From positions 1 through 7,397 of the forward strand of contig JAFPZV010000235.1 in NCBI GenBank assembly GCA_017417085.1: DNA of 7,397 bases, in the 5' to 3' direction. This document shows positions 1 to 5,314 of this stretch, piece after piece (the stretch's first letter is position 1; every line of letters begins with the position of its first letter). A program made the translations under genes and the position numbers. This stretch comes from Deltaproteobacteria bacterium (GTDB taxonomy: Bacteria; Desulfobacterota; Desulfuromonadia; Desulfuromonadales; JAAYDE01). The notes beneath the pieces were generated by a model. That model had not been told where the DNA came from. It did not search any database and saw only the letters and a list, made by a program, of their open reading frames with translations.

Positions 1-19
1 AACAGATTTTGAGGGATGA

Positions 20-301
20 ATGATGGAGAACCAGATACATGCACTCTTCATATGGTATTTTATCGCCATCAATCTGGTGGCACTGCTGGTGTACGGTTGG
101 GACAAGCTGTGCGCCAAAAAGCAGTGGTGGAGGGTGCCCGAGTTGACTCTCCTTGCGCTTGCCGCTGTTGGAGGCAGCATCGGAGCATTGGTGGCAATGC
201 GGCTCTTCCGGCACAAGACGCTCCACCTGAAATTCAAGTATGGCGTGCCGCTGATTCTTGTACTGCAAATTGCAGGACTGGTGTATTTATACTTTCGCTG
301 A
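20..301 (+). CDS. DUF1294 family small integral membrane protein
   Basis: This 93-residue protein matches the DUF1294 family in length and motifs. There is a hydrophobic helix at about residues 8-25, then the family motif YGWDKLCAKKQWWRVPE (25-41). A second helix follows at about 41-60, containing GGSIGALVAMRLFRHKT (51-67), and then KFKYGVPLI leads into a third helix at about 75-92. It is therefore predicted to be an inner-membrane protein with three spans; the family has no established function. Two ATGs are adjacent (20 and 23), and a GAGGG at 11-15 fits either, with slightly better spacing for 23. An overlapping ATG at 16 opens a different frame that does not match the family. The next gene starts 56 bases downstream on the same strand, so co-transcription is possible but not shown. 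The family call is firm; the role is unknown. Confidence 0.9.
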   Translation: MMENQIHALFIWYFIAINLVALLVYGWDKLCAKKQWWRVPELTLLALAAVGGSIGALVAMRLFRHKTLHLKFKYGVPLILVLQIAGLVYLYFR

Positions 302-357
302 TTCCACAGATTTGAAGCTCTTCTTCGGAGCATGCATTCTTTTTTTATGGAGGAACT

Positions 358-1068
358 ATGGCGCTTGAAACCTACACGAACAGCATCGGCATGGAGTTTG
401 TGCTGATACCTGCGGGAACTTTTTGGATGGGTTCCGACGAAGATGACGACCACGATGCCCTTGAGGACGAGAAACCGCGGCATGAGGTGGAGATTTCGCG
501 TTCCTTTTATCTTGGCAGGTATACGGTGACGCAGGCGCAGTGGGAGTCGGTGATGGGGAGCAACCCGAGCAAGTTCAAGGGAGCGGATCTTCCTGTGGAG
601 ATGGTGAGCTGGGATGATGTGCAGGAGTTTATCCGAAAACTGAACGCGCAGGAGGGCCACGACCGGTATCGTCTGCCGACTGAGGCGGAGTGGGAGTACG
701 CCTGTCGTGCGGGGAGCACGACGGCATACTACTTTGGCAATGACAAAAATCAGTTGGAGGATTACGCCTGGTATTGGGACAGTTCCGGGAAGGAGATGCA
801 CCCTGTGGGGCAGAAGAAGCCGAATGCCTGGGGGTTGTACGACATGCATGGGAATGTGTTGGAGTGGGTATGGGACTGGTATGGTGACTACTATGGCAGC
901 CTTACGCGGGATCCGAAAGGACCTCATGAAGGCGAATACTGTGTGCTTCGCGGCGGCAGCTGGTTCGTCTACGCCAGGTTCTGCCGGTCGGCTTCCCGAA
1001 GCTTCAGCAAGTCGGACACCCGTGACGCCAACTACGGCTTCCGCCTCGCCCTCTCCCCGGAGAATTGA
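358..1068 (+). CDS. SUMF1 / formylglycine-generating-enzyme-like protein (C-type-lectin fold), possible DGR target
   Basis: The 236 residues form one complete SUMF1 (FGE-sulfatase) domain with no signal peptide or membrane segment, so it is probably cytoplasmic. Family blocks appear in order: FVLIPAGTFWMGSDEDD (14-30), PRHEVEISRSFYLGRYTVTQAQWESV (40-65), LPVEMVSWDDV (78-88), YRLPTEAEWEYACRAG (104-119), NAWGLYDMHGNVLEWVWDW (156-174), LRGGSW (197-202) and GFRLA (227-231). Of the two copper-binding catalytic cysteines of aerobic FGE, only the second aligns (Cys209); the first is Val204. Sulfatase activation is therefore unlikely, and no sulfatase is nearby. A GGAGGA at 349-354 sets the start. 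The 3' third of the domain core (residues 203-226) shows an NNC-codon pattern typical of DGR variable regions. Phenylalanine codons change from mostly TTT (5 of 6) before residue 200 to only TTC (4 of 4) after it. The family assignment is secure; function as a ligand-binding display protein is inference. Confidence 0.93.
   Translation: MALETYTNSIGMEFVLIPAGTFWMGSDEDDDHDALEDEKPRHEVEISRSFYLGRYTVTQAQWESVMGSNPSKFKGADLPVEMVSWDDVQEFIRKLNAQEGHDRYRLPTEAEWEYACRAGSTTAYYFGNDKNQLEDYAWYWDSSGKEMHPVGQKKPNAWGLYDMHGNVLEWVWDWYGDYYGSLTRDPKGPHEGEYCVLRGGSWFVYARFCRSASRSFSKSDTRDANYGFRLALSPEN
946..1060 (+). other. Candidate DGR variable region with IMH-like end
   Basis: Thirteen codons at positions that normally vary in lectin-fold DGR targets all end in C. 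They are residues 203-205 (TTC GTC TAC), 208 (TTC), 213 (TCC), 215-217 (AGC TTC AGC), 221 (ACC) and 223-226 (GAC GCC AAC TAC). Each can be derived from AAC by changing only adenines. The codons between them (GCC, TGC, CGG, TCG, GCT, CGT) contain no adenine. Bases 1035-1060 contain no adenine and are pyrimidine/GC rich, like an initiation-of-mutagenic-homing sequence. No template repeat or reverse transcriptase is in the window, so this rests on pattern alone. The fold itself also favours part of this residue pattern. Confidence 0.45.
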
Positions 1069-1082
1069 GAGAATTTCTGGGG
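1055..1082 (+). other. Imperfect hairpin over the stop codon of the SUMF1-like gene
   Basis: CCCC (1055-1058) pairs with GGGG (1079-1082). Inside this, AGA (1061-1063) pairs with TCT (1076-1078) and ATT (1064-1066) pairs with AAT (1072-1074). The helix is broken by a GG bulge (1059-1060) and a one-base bulge at 1075. The loop includes most of the stop codon. No T-tract follows, so it is not a standard terminator. It sits at the place where DGR targets often have a hairpin or cruciform just after the variable region. Confidence 0.35.
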
Positions 1083-1149
1083 AAGCTTTGGCGCAGGGGT
1101 GCGAAACGGGAGTGAAACTATTGCGTAGTTCAAAAACCTTCCAATTTCC

Positions 1150-1178
1150 TTGCACTTACGACAAATCCCGACTATTCT
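1150..1178 (+). promoter_or_regulatory. Weak sigma-70-like promoter candidate for the ATPase gene
   Basis: TTGCAC (1150-1155) and TATTCT (1173-1178) are separated by 17 bases, with 3 of 6 and 4 of 6 matches to the consensus boxes. The transcript would start near 1185, inside the loop of the following hairpin. It would then lack that hairpin's 5' arm. The match is weak and could be chance. Confidence 0.25.
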
Positions 1179-1209
1179 AAACTCACACTTTGGAATAGCC
1201 GGGGTTTTT
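1163..1209 (+). terminator. Rho-independent terminator hairpin abutting the ATPase start codon
   Basis: Bases 1167-1181 pair with 1189-1203 around a 7-base loop, giving a 15-position stem with one A.C mismatch (1171/1199) and one T.G wobble (1178/1192). AAAT at 1163-1166 can extend it against GTTT at 1204-1207. Five Ts follow (1205-1209), directly before the ATG at 1210. The only Shine-Dalgarno-like run (GGGG, 1201-1204) lies in the 3' arm. It would end read-through from the upstream SUMF1-like gene, and in read-through RNA would hide the ATPase ribosome binding site. Confidence 0.7.
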
Positions 1210-2472
1210 ATGTATTATTCGAGAATCATTGAACAAACTGTTCTTGAAACTGCTCGGACTTTCCCGGTGGTGCTGGTAACCGGGCCGAGGCAGGTGGGCA
1301 AGACCACCTTGCTACGCCACCTGGCCGAAGAAAGCGGAGAAACGGCCGAAGGTGCGCGGCGCTACGTCACGTTGGACGATCCGGATCTCCGGGAACTGGC
1401 CCGTCGAGATCCGGGACTTTTCCTTCAGCGCTTCGCTCCGCCGGTACTCATCGATGAAATCCAGTACGCGCCGGAGTTGCTGCCTTACATCAAGATGCGG
1501 GTGGACGAAGCGCGCCGGCCCGGAGAATTCTGGCTCACCGGTTCACAGGCCTTCCACCTGATGCGGGCGGTCAGCGAATCCTTGGCCGGGAGGGTGGGGA
1601 TCATTCCCATGTTGGGTCTGTCTGCCGCGGAGCTTGCGGGCAGGCCTTCCGAACTCTTTCTGCCGGAAAATGGCTGGTTGGACCGCCGTGCCAGGGTTGC
1701 CGAACCGATGGGTGTGAGGGAACTTTTCACCCGCATCCATCGTGGCGCCATGCCCGCCCTGTACGTGGATCCCCCGCCGGACTGGAACCGCTTTTACTCT
1801 TCTTATACGGCCACCTATCTGGAACGGGACATCCGTGCTTTGGCCCAGGTGGCAGACGAGATGGCCTTCTTCAACTTTCTCTCCGTGGTCGCGGCCCGTA
1901 CCGCCCGTCCCGTAGTCTACGAGGAACTGGCCCGGGATGCGGGCATCAGCGCGCCCACGGCCAAGAAATGGCTGTCTCTCCTGAAAACCTCCGGCATTGT
2001 GGCTCTGGTGCAGCCCTACAGCAGCAACCTGCTCAAACGGGTCACCAAAATGCCACTGCTCCACATGCTGGACACCGGTCTGGCCGCCTGGCTGCTGAGG
2101 TGGGAGACGCCCGAAGCTCTGGAACGCGGGGCCATGTCGGGCCAATTTTTCGAGAGCTACGTGTTTGCGGAGATCTGCAAGAGCTGGCTCAACGCGGGCC
2201 GGGAACCCCCAGTCTTTTACTACCGGGACAAGGACCGGCGGGAGATAGACCTGCTCCTCCTGCACAACGGCAGGCTCATGCCGGTGGAAATAAAAAAAAC
2301 GGCCACGCCGGGCCGGGGGGCCTTGAGGCATTTCTCGGTTCTGGCTCCATTGGAAGGCCAGGATGCCGGACCCGCCACGCCCAAAATCGGTTCTGGTGCC
2401 CTGGTATGCATGGCGGAACGTTCCTTGCCGCTGGATGCCCGCAACAGCATCGTGCCCGTCTGGATGATTTAA
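1210..2472 (+). CDS. AAA_14 / DUF4143 family ATPase
   Basis: The 420-residue protein has the full layout of the AAA_14-DUF4143 ATPases. An N-terminal AAA+ core carries Walker A GPRQVGKTT (25-33), Walker B VLIDEIQ (79-85), the sensor-1-like WLTGSQ (108-113) and the conserved SLAGR (124-128). The DUF4143 motif YTATYLERDIRAL follows at 199-211, then a winged-helix-like stretch at about 235-265. A C-terminal PD-(D/E)XK-like element has REID (344-347) and VEIKK (359-363). These proteins are widespread, patchily distributed and of unknown cellular role; they are often suspected to belong to mobile or defence-related gene pools. The start at 1210 is chosen because MYYSRIIEQ matches the usual family N terminus. 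The in-frame ATG at 1150 would add 20 unrelated residues read through the terminator hairpin. The gene is intact and apparently monocistronic, with terminators on both sides. Family call firm; function unknown. Confidence 0.92.
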   Translation: MYYSRIIEQTVLETARTFPVVLVTGPRQVGKTTLLRHLAEESGETAEGARRYVTLDDPDLRELARRDPGLFLQRFAPPVLIDEIQYAPELLPYIKMRVDEARRPGEFWLTGSQAFHLMRAVSESLAGRVGIIPMLGLSAAELAGRPSELFLPENGWLDRRARVAEPMGVRELFTRIHRGAMPALYVDPPPDWNRFYSSYTATYLERDIRALAQVADEMAFFNFLSVVAARTARPVVYEELARDAGISAPTAKKWLSLLKTSGIVALVQPYSSNLLKRVTKMPLLHMLDTGLAAWLLRWETPEALERGAMSGQFFESYVFAEICKSWLNAGREPPVFYYRDKDRREIDLLLLHNGRLMPVEIKKTATPGRGALRHFSVLAPLEGQDAGPATPKIGSGALVCMAERSLPLDARNSIVPVWMI

Positions 2473-2496
2473 AGAAGGCCGATGTTGGCCGTCTTT
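2471..2496. terminator. Bidirectional terminator between convergent genes
   Basis: AAAGA (2471-2475) pairs with TCTTT (2492-2496) and GGCC (2477-2480) with GGCC (2487-2490). There is one A.G mismatch (2476/2491) and a six-base loop. The stem overlaps the ATPase stop codon and ends five bases before the stop of the minus-strand UvrA-like gene. The A and T flanks give a short U-rich end on either strand, so one hairpin can serve both genes. Confidence 0.6.
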
Positions 2497-2500
2497 CCTT

Positions 2501-5047
2501 CTACAGGAATCTCCCGGTCACGCTTTCTGGATTTGCCGCTATCTCTTCCGGCCTGCCGCAGGCGACAATCCTGCCGCCTTCCTCGCCGCCGCCCGGCCCC
2601 ATGTCGATCAGGTAATCGGCATGGCGGATCACGTCCAGATCATGCTCGATGACGACGAGCGTCGCGCCGTGGCCCATCAGCGAGGCAAACACGTCGAGCA
2701 GCGTTTGCACATCCAGCGGATGCAGGCCGATGGTCGGTTCGTCAAAGACGAAGACGGAACCGGACTGTGCCCGGCCCATTTCGCAGGCCAGCTTCAATCG
2801 CTGCGCCTCGCCGCCGGAGAGCCGTGGCGTTTCTTCACCCAGCGTCAGGTAGTCCAGTCCCAGATCCCGCAGGACTTGCAGGCGTCCGGCGACGACCTTC
2901 AAACCGCGGCAAAACTCCAGCGCCGTTTTCACGTCCTTCTCCATCAGTTCCGGAAGGGACAGCCGCACGCTGTCGCCGTTTTCGTAGCGTATGCCGTAGG
3001 CCGCCTTCGCGTAGCGCGAGCCGCGGCATTCCGGGCAGGGCACGTCCACATCCGGCAGAAACTGCACGTCGAGGCTGATGACGCCGGTACCGTCGCAAAC
3101 CGGGCAGCGCAAATTCCCCGTGTTGTAGGAAAAGTCCCCGGCGTGGAGACCGCCCGCCTTGGCGTTTGCCGTGCGTGCGTAGATCTTCCGCAGCTCGTCG
3201 TGCACGTTGGCATAGGTCGCCACTGTTGAACGCACATTAATGCCGATGGGGCTGGCGTCAATCAACTTGACCTGTTCGATGCCTTCCGCCGTGATGCGGC
3301 GCACGTGCGCCGGGAGCTTTTTCCCGGCGGTCAGGGCCTCCAGCCCGGGGACGAGGCTTTCCAGTACCATCGTTGTCTTGCCGGAACCGGAAACGCCGGT
3401 AACAACCGTGAGCCGTCCCTTGGGGATGTCGAGGACAAGTGGCTTGACCGTATGCAGCGCCGCAGTCTCAAGGTGGATAGTTCCCTGCGCAAACAGTTCC
3501 TTCCTCTCGGGGGCTTGCAGAGCCATCAACGTCGTAGCCCTCCCTCCGCTTGCGGGGGGAGGGACAGGGTGGGGAGGTGCTTTTTTCCTCCGTATCAGAA
3601 AAGGCCCGATTCGGGAGGACTGATTGCGGGAGATCTCTTCCACCGTGCCTTCGGCGATGACGAGCCCGCCATCCGCTCCGGCGCCGGGACCCAGCTCGAT
3701 GATCCAGTCCGCCTCCTTCAGGATCTGCGTGTCGTGATCAACCAGCAGCACGGAGTTGCCGTCCGCCACCAGATCGTGCATGATGTCGTTCAGGCCCGCG
3801 ATATTGGCCGGATGCAGCCCGATGGAGGGCTCGTCCAGCACGTAGAGCACGCCGGTGGTACGGTTGCGCACCGCGCGGGCCAGCTGCATCCTCTGGCGTT
3901 CGCCGGTGGAAAGCGTGGATGAGGCGCGGTCGAGTGTCAGGTAGGAGAGTCCCAAATCCATCAGGCGTTTTGCGGACGTGCGGAAGGATTCGCAGATGCT
4001 TTCCGCCATCGGGCGTATCTCCTGCGGAAGGGAAGCGGGCAGGGCCTCCACCCAGAGCGCAAGCTGCGAGAGCGTCATGGCGCAGGCCGCATCCAGCCCG
4101 ATACCCTGCAGCTTCGGGGCGCGCGCGTTTTCCGACAGCCGCGTTCCGACGCAGTCAGGACAAACGTCCTCCTTCAGGAACTTTTCGACGCGCTTCATGC
4201 CCTTTTCGTCCCTGACCTTTGCCAGCGCGTTTTCGACAGTGTAGGTGGCGTTGAAGTAGGTGAAGTCCATTTCTCCCGCCACGTTGGAATTTTTGGCCTT
4301 GTAGAGGATGTGCTTCTTTTCCGCCGGGCCGTTGTAGACGATATCCTTCTCCTGCGGTGTCAGATCGCGGAAAGGCACGTCGGTGCGCACGCCCATCGCC
4401 CGGCAGACGTCGGTCATCAATGACCACATCAGGCTGTTCCATGGCGCGACCGCGCCTTCGTCGATGGAGAGCGACTCGTCCGGGACCAGCGTTTCCCGAT
4501 CCACGCTGCGTACTGTTCCGGTGCCGCCGCATTTCGCGCAGGCACCCTGGCTGTTGAAGGCCAGTTCCTCTGCGGAAGGCGCGTAGAAACGCGTGCCGCA
4601 TTCCGGGCAGGAGAGCTCCTTTTCCGCCGCAATCGCAAGCGTGGGTTCCAGGTAATGCCCGTTGGGGCAGCGGTGCTGTGCCAGCCGGGAAAACATGAGC
4701 CGAAGGCTGTTGAGCAACTCCGTTCCGGTGCCGAAGGTGGATCGGATTCCCGGCACACCGGGACGCTGGTGCAGCGCCAGAGCTGCCGGGACGTACAGCA
4801 CCTCGTCCACCTGGGCCTTTGCGGCCTGTGTCATCCGCCTGCGGGTGTAGGTGGAAAGCGCCTCCAGATAGCGCCGTGACCCTTCCGCGTAGAGCACGCC
4901 CAAAGCCAGCGACGATTTCCCGGAACCGGAAACGCCCGCAATGCCGACAATCCGGTTCAGCGGCACATCGACATCGATGTTTTTCAGGTTGTGCACGCGC
5001 GCGCCGCGGACCTGTATTGCCCGTGGGGATTCTCCTGGATGGTGCAT
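2501..5047 (-). CDS. UvrA-like (UvrA2 / class III type) tandem ABC ATPase without UvrB-binding domain
   Basis: The 848 residues hold two UvrA-type ABC ATPase halves. Half 1 has Walker [10 protein letters not shown] (38-46), zinc cysteine pairs C147/C150 and C170/C173, CPDC (296-299) in the insertion region, signature LSTGERQR (379-386), Walker B VLYVLDEP (400-407) and H-loop VDHD (436-439). Half 2 has Walker [10 protein letters not shown] (551-559), zinc pairs C648/C651 and C671/C674, signature LSGGEAQR (743-750), Walker B VFVFDEP (765-771) and EHD (801-803). The roughly 110-residue UvrB-binding domain of canonical UvrA is absent: RCPNG (126-130) runs almost directly into CPECG (147-151). The Q-loop of half 2 reads IDASPIG, with Ala598 where canonical UvrA has Gln. 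Such paralogues bind damaged or drug-modified DNA and are linked to tolerance or self-resistance rather than standard excision. The start at 5047 fits the family N terminus and has AGGA nine bases upstream. 5080 is an alternative; an upstream extension to 5290 has no family match. Confidence 0.9.
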   Translation of the reverse strand: MHHPGESPRAIQVRGARVHNLKNIDVDVPLNRIVGIAGVSGSGKSSLALGVLYAEGSRRYLEALSTYTRRRMTQAAKAQVDEVLYVPAALALHQRPGVPGIRSTFGTGTELLNSLRLMFSRLAQHRCPNGHYLEPTLAIAAEKELSCPECGTRFYAPSAEELAFNSQGACAKCGGTGTVRSVDRETLVPDESLSIDEGAVAPWNSLMWSLMTDVCRAMGVRTDVPFRDLTPQEKDIVYNGPAEKKHILYKAKNSNVAGEMDFTYFNATYTVENALAKVRDEKGMKRVEKFLKEDVCPDCVGTRLSENARAPKLQGIGLDAACAMTLSQLALWVEALPASLPQEIRPMAESICESFRTSAKRLMDLGLSYLTLDRASSTLSTGERQRMQLARAVRNRTTGVLYVLDEPSIGLHPANIAGLNDIMHDLVADGNSVLLVDHDTQILKEADWIIELGPGAGADGGLVIAEGTVEEISRNQSSRIGPFLIRRKKAPPHPVPPPASGGRATTLMALQAPERKELFAQGTIHLETAALHTVKPLVLDIPKGRLTVVTGVSGSGKTTMVLESLVPGLEALTAGKKLPAHVRRITAEGIEQVKLIDASPIGINVRSTVATYANVHDELRKIYARTANAKAGGLHAGDFSYNTGNLRCPVCDGTGVISLDVQFLPDVDVPCPECRGSRYAKAAYGIRYENGDSVRLSLPELMEKDVKTALEFCRGLKVVAGRLQVLRDLGLDYLTLGEETPRLSGGEAQRLKLACEMGRAQSGSVFVFDEPTIGLHPLDVQTLLDVFASLMGHGATLVVIEHDLDVIRHADYLIDMGPGGGEEGGRIVACGRPEEIAANPESVTGRFL
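3536..3580. repeat. GC-rich palindromic repeat embedded in the UvrA-like coding sequence
   Basis: Bases 3538-3549 pair with 3552-3563 as a 12-bp stem with one T.G wobble and a TT centre, followed by a GGGTGGGGAGG tail (3567-3577). Read on the minus strand it encodes [15 protein letters not shown] (residues 490-504) in the linker between the two ATPase halves. The CCCTC / GCAAGC / GAGGG layout resembles dispersed intergenic palindromes of many Gram-negative genomes, which give Pro-His-Pro-rich peptides when translated. Only one copy is in the window, so repeat status is inferred. Confidence 0.5.
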
Positions 5048-5119
5048 GGCTGTTTTTCCTTTCTCCAATGGGCGTATCATTCGCCTCAAAACGGTCAGGC
5101 AGTTTTCATTGCAGGGCGC

Positions 5120-5125
5120 ATTGTA
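5120..5125 (-). promoter_or_regulatory. Candidate -10 box for the UvrA-like gene
   Basis: On the minus strand this reads TACAAT, 5 of 6 with the sigma-70 -10 consensus. No convincing -35 box lies 16-18 bases upstream. A transcript starting near 5112 would give a leader of about 65 bases to the start at 5047. This supports that start, or 5080, over an extension to 5290. Confidence 0.3.
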
Positions 5126-5208
5126 GTTTATTTCCAAACGGAAGGGACGGAAAGCTTTGTCGCAGTTTTTCTCCGGACAAAACCGGCGCTTCTGCAAGGT
5201 TGTTCGCA

Positions 5209-5238
5209 TTGCTTTTTGCCGCCCGAACAGGATAAAAT
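5209..5238 (+). promoter_or_regulatory. Candidate promoter of the U32 family gene
   Basis: TTGCTT (5209-5214) and TAAAAT (5233-5238) are 18 bases apart; the -10 matches the consensus at 5 of 6 positions and the -35 at 3 of 6. The region around 5231-5256 is AT-rich in an otherwise GC-rich window. The leader would be about 70 bases and would include the inverted repeat at 5260-5275. Confidence 0.35.
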
Positions 5239-5259
5239 ATTTCTGGAAAATATGAACCT

Positions 5260-5275
5260 GTGACGCTTTTGTCAC
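5260..5275. promoter_or_regulatory. Inverted repeat GTGAC-N6-GTCAC, possible operator
   Basis: Two perfect 5-base arms are separated by six bases (GCTTTT), in the divergent gap between the UvrA-like gene and the U32 gene. The dyad could bind a dimeric regulator. It resembles but does not match the CRP consensus, because the TGTGA and TCAC cores are 8 bases apart rather than 6. It could also form a weak RNA hairpin. Confidence 0.3.
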
Positions 5276-5301
5276 GTTTCTGACCGCCATCGTTTCCCTT
5301 C

Positions 5302-5314
5302 AGGAAAAATTCCT
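5302..5314 (+). promoter_or_regulatory. Ribosome binding site inside a perfect short inverted repeat (U32 gene)
   Basis: AGGAA (5302-5306) and TTCCT (5310-5314) are perfect complements around AAA. The AGGA is the only Shine-Dalgarno-like sequence for the ATG at 5315. The 5-bp stem would cover it and end directly at the start codon. With such a short stem the effect on translation is uncertain. Confidence 0.4.

Larger units (their letters stand above)
5048..5314. other. Divergent intergenic control region
   Basis: These 267 bases separate the UvrA-like start from the U32 start. They hold the candidate -10 and promoter boxes, the GTGAC dyad and the ribosome-binding-site hairpin listed separately. 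Frames running through it on both strands have no family similarity. No RNA gene or riboswitch is recognised. Confidence 0.55.

Noticed and set aside
317..346. Possible terminator between the DUF1294 and SUMF1-like genes
   Set aside because: The stem is only five pairs including a T.G wobble, and the run of seven Ts lies eight bases beyond it; too weak to call.
1150..1209. Upstream ATG adding 20 residues to the AAA_14 ATPase
   Set aside because: The added codons read through a terminator hairpin, and the family starts at the MYYSRII segment.
1543..2331. A 262-codon minus-strand frame inside the ATPase gene
   Set aside because: Opposite a well-conserved ATPase; the product is His/Gly/Arg rich without family motifs, and is best explained as a shadow.
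20..2472. DUF1294, SUMF1-like protein and AAA_14 ATPase as one defence operon
   Set aside because: A strong terminator separates the ATPase from the upstream pair, and no effector, nuclease partner or known defence architecture links the three.
3375..4945. Repeated CCGGAACCGGAAACGCC near 3379 and 4919
   Set aside because: Both copies encode the Walker A GVSGSGK of the two ATPase halves, so the similarity reflects internal domain duplication rather than a mobile repeat.
5048..5290. N-terminal extension of the UvrA-like protein by up to 81 residues
   Set aside because: The extension resembles no UvrA N terminus, runs through promoter-like AT-rich sequence and would overlap the divergent control region; 5047 has a usable ribosome binding site.
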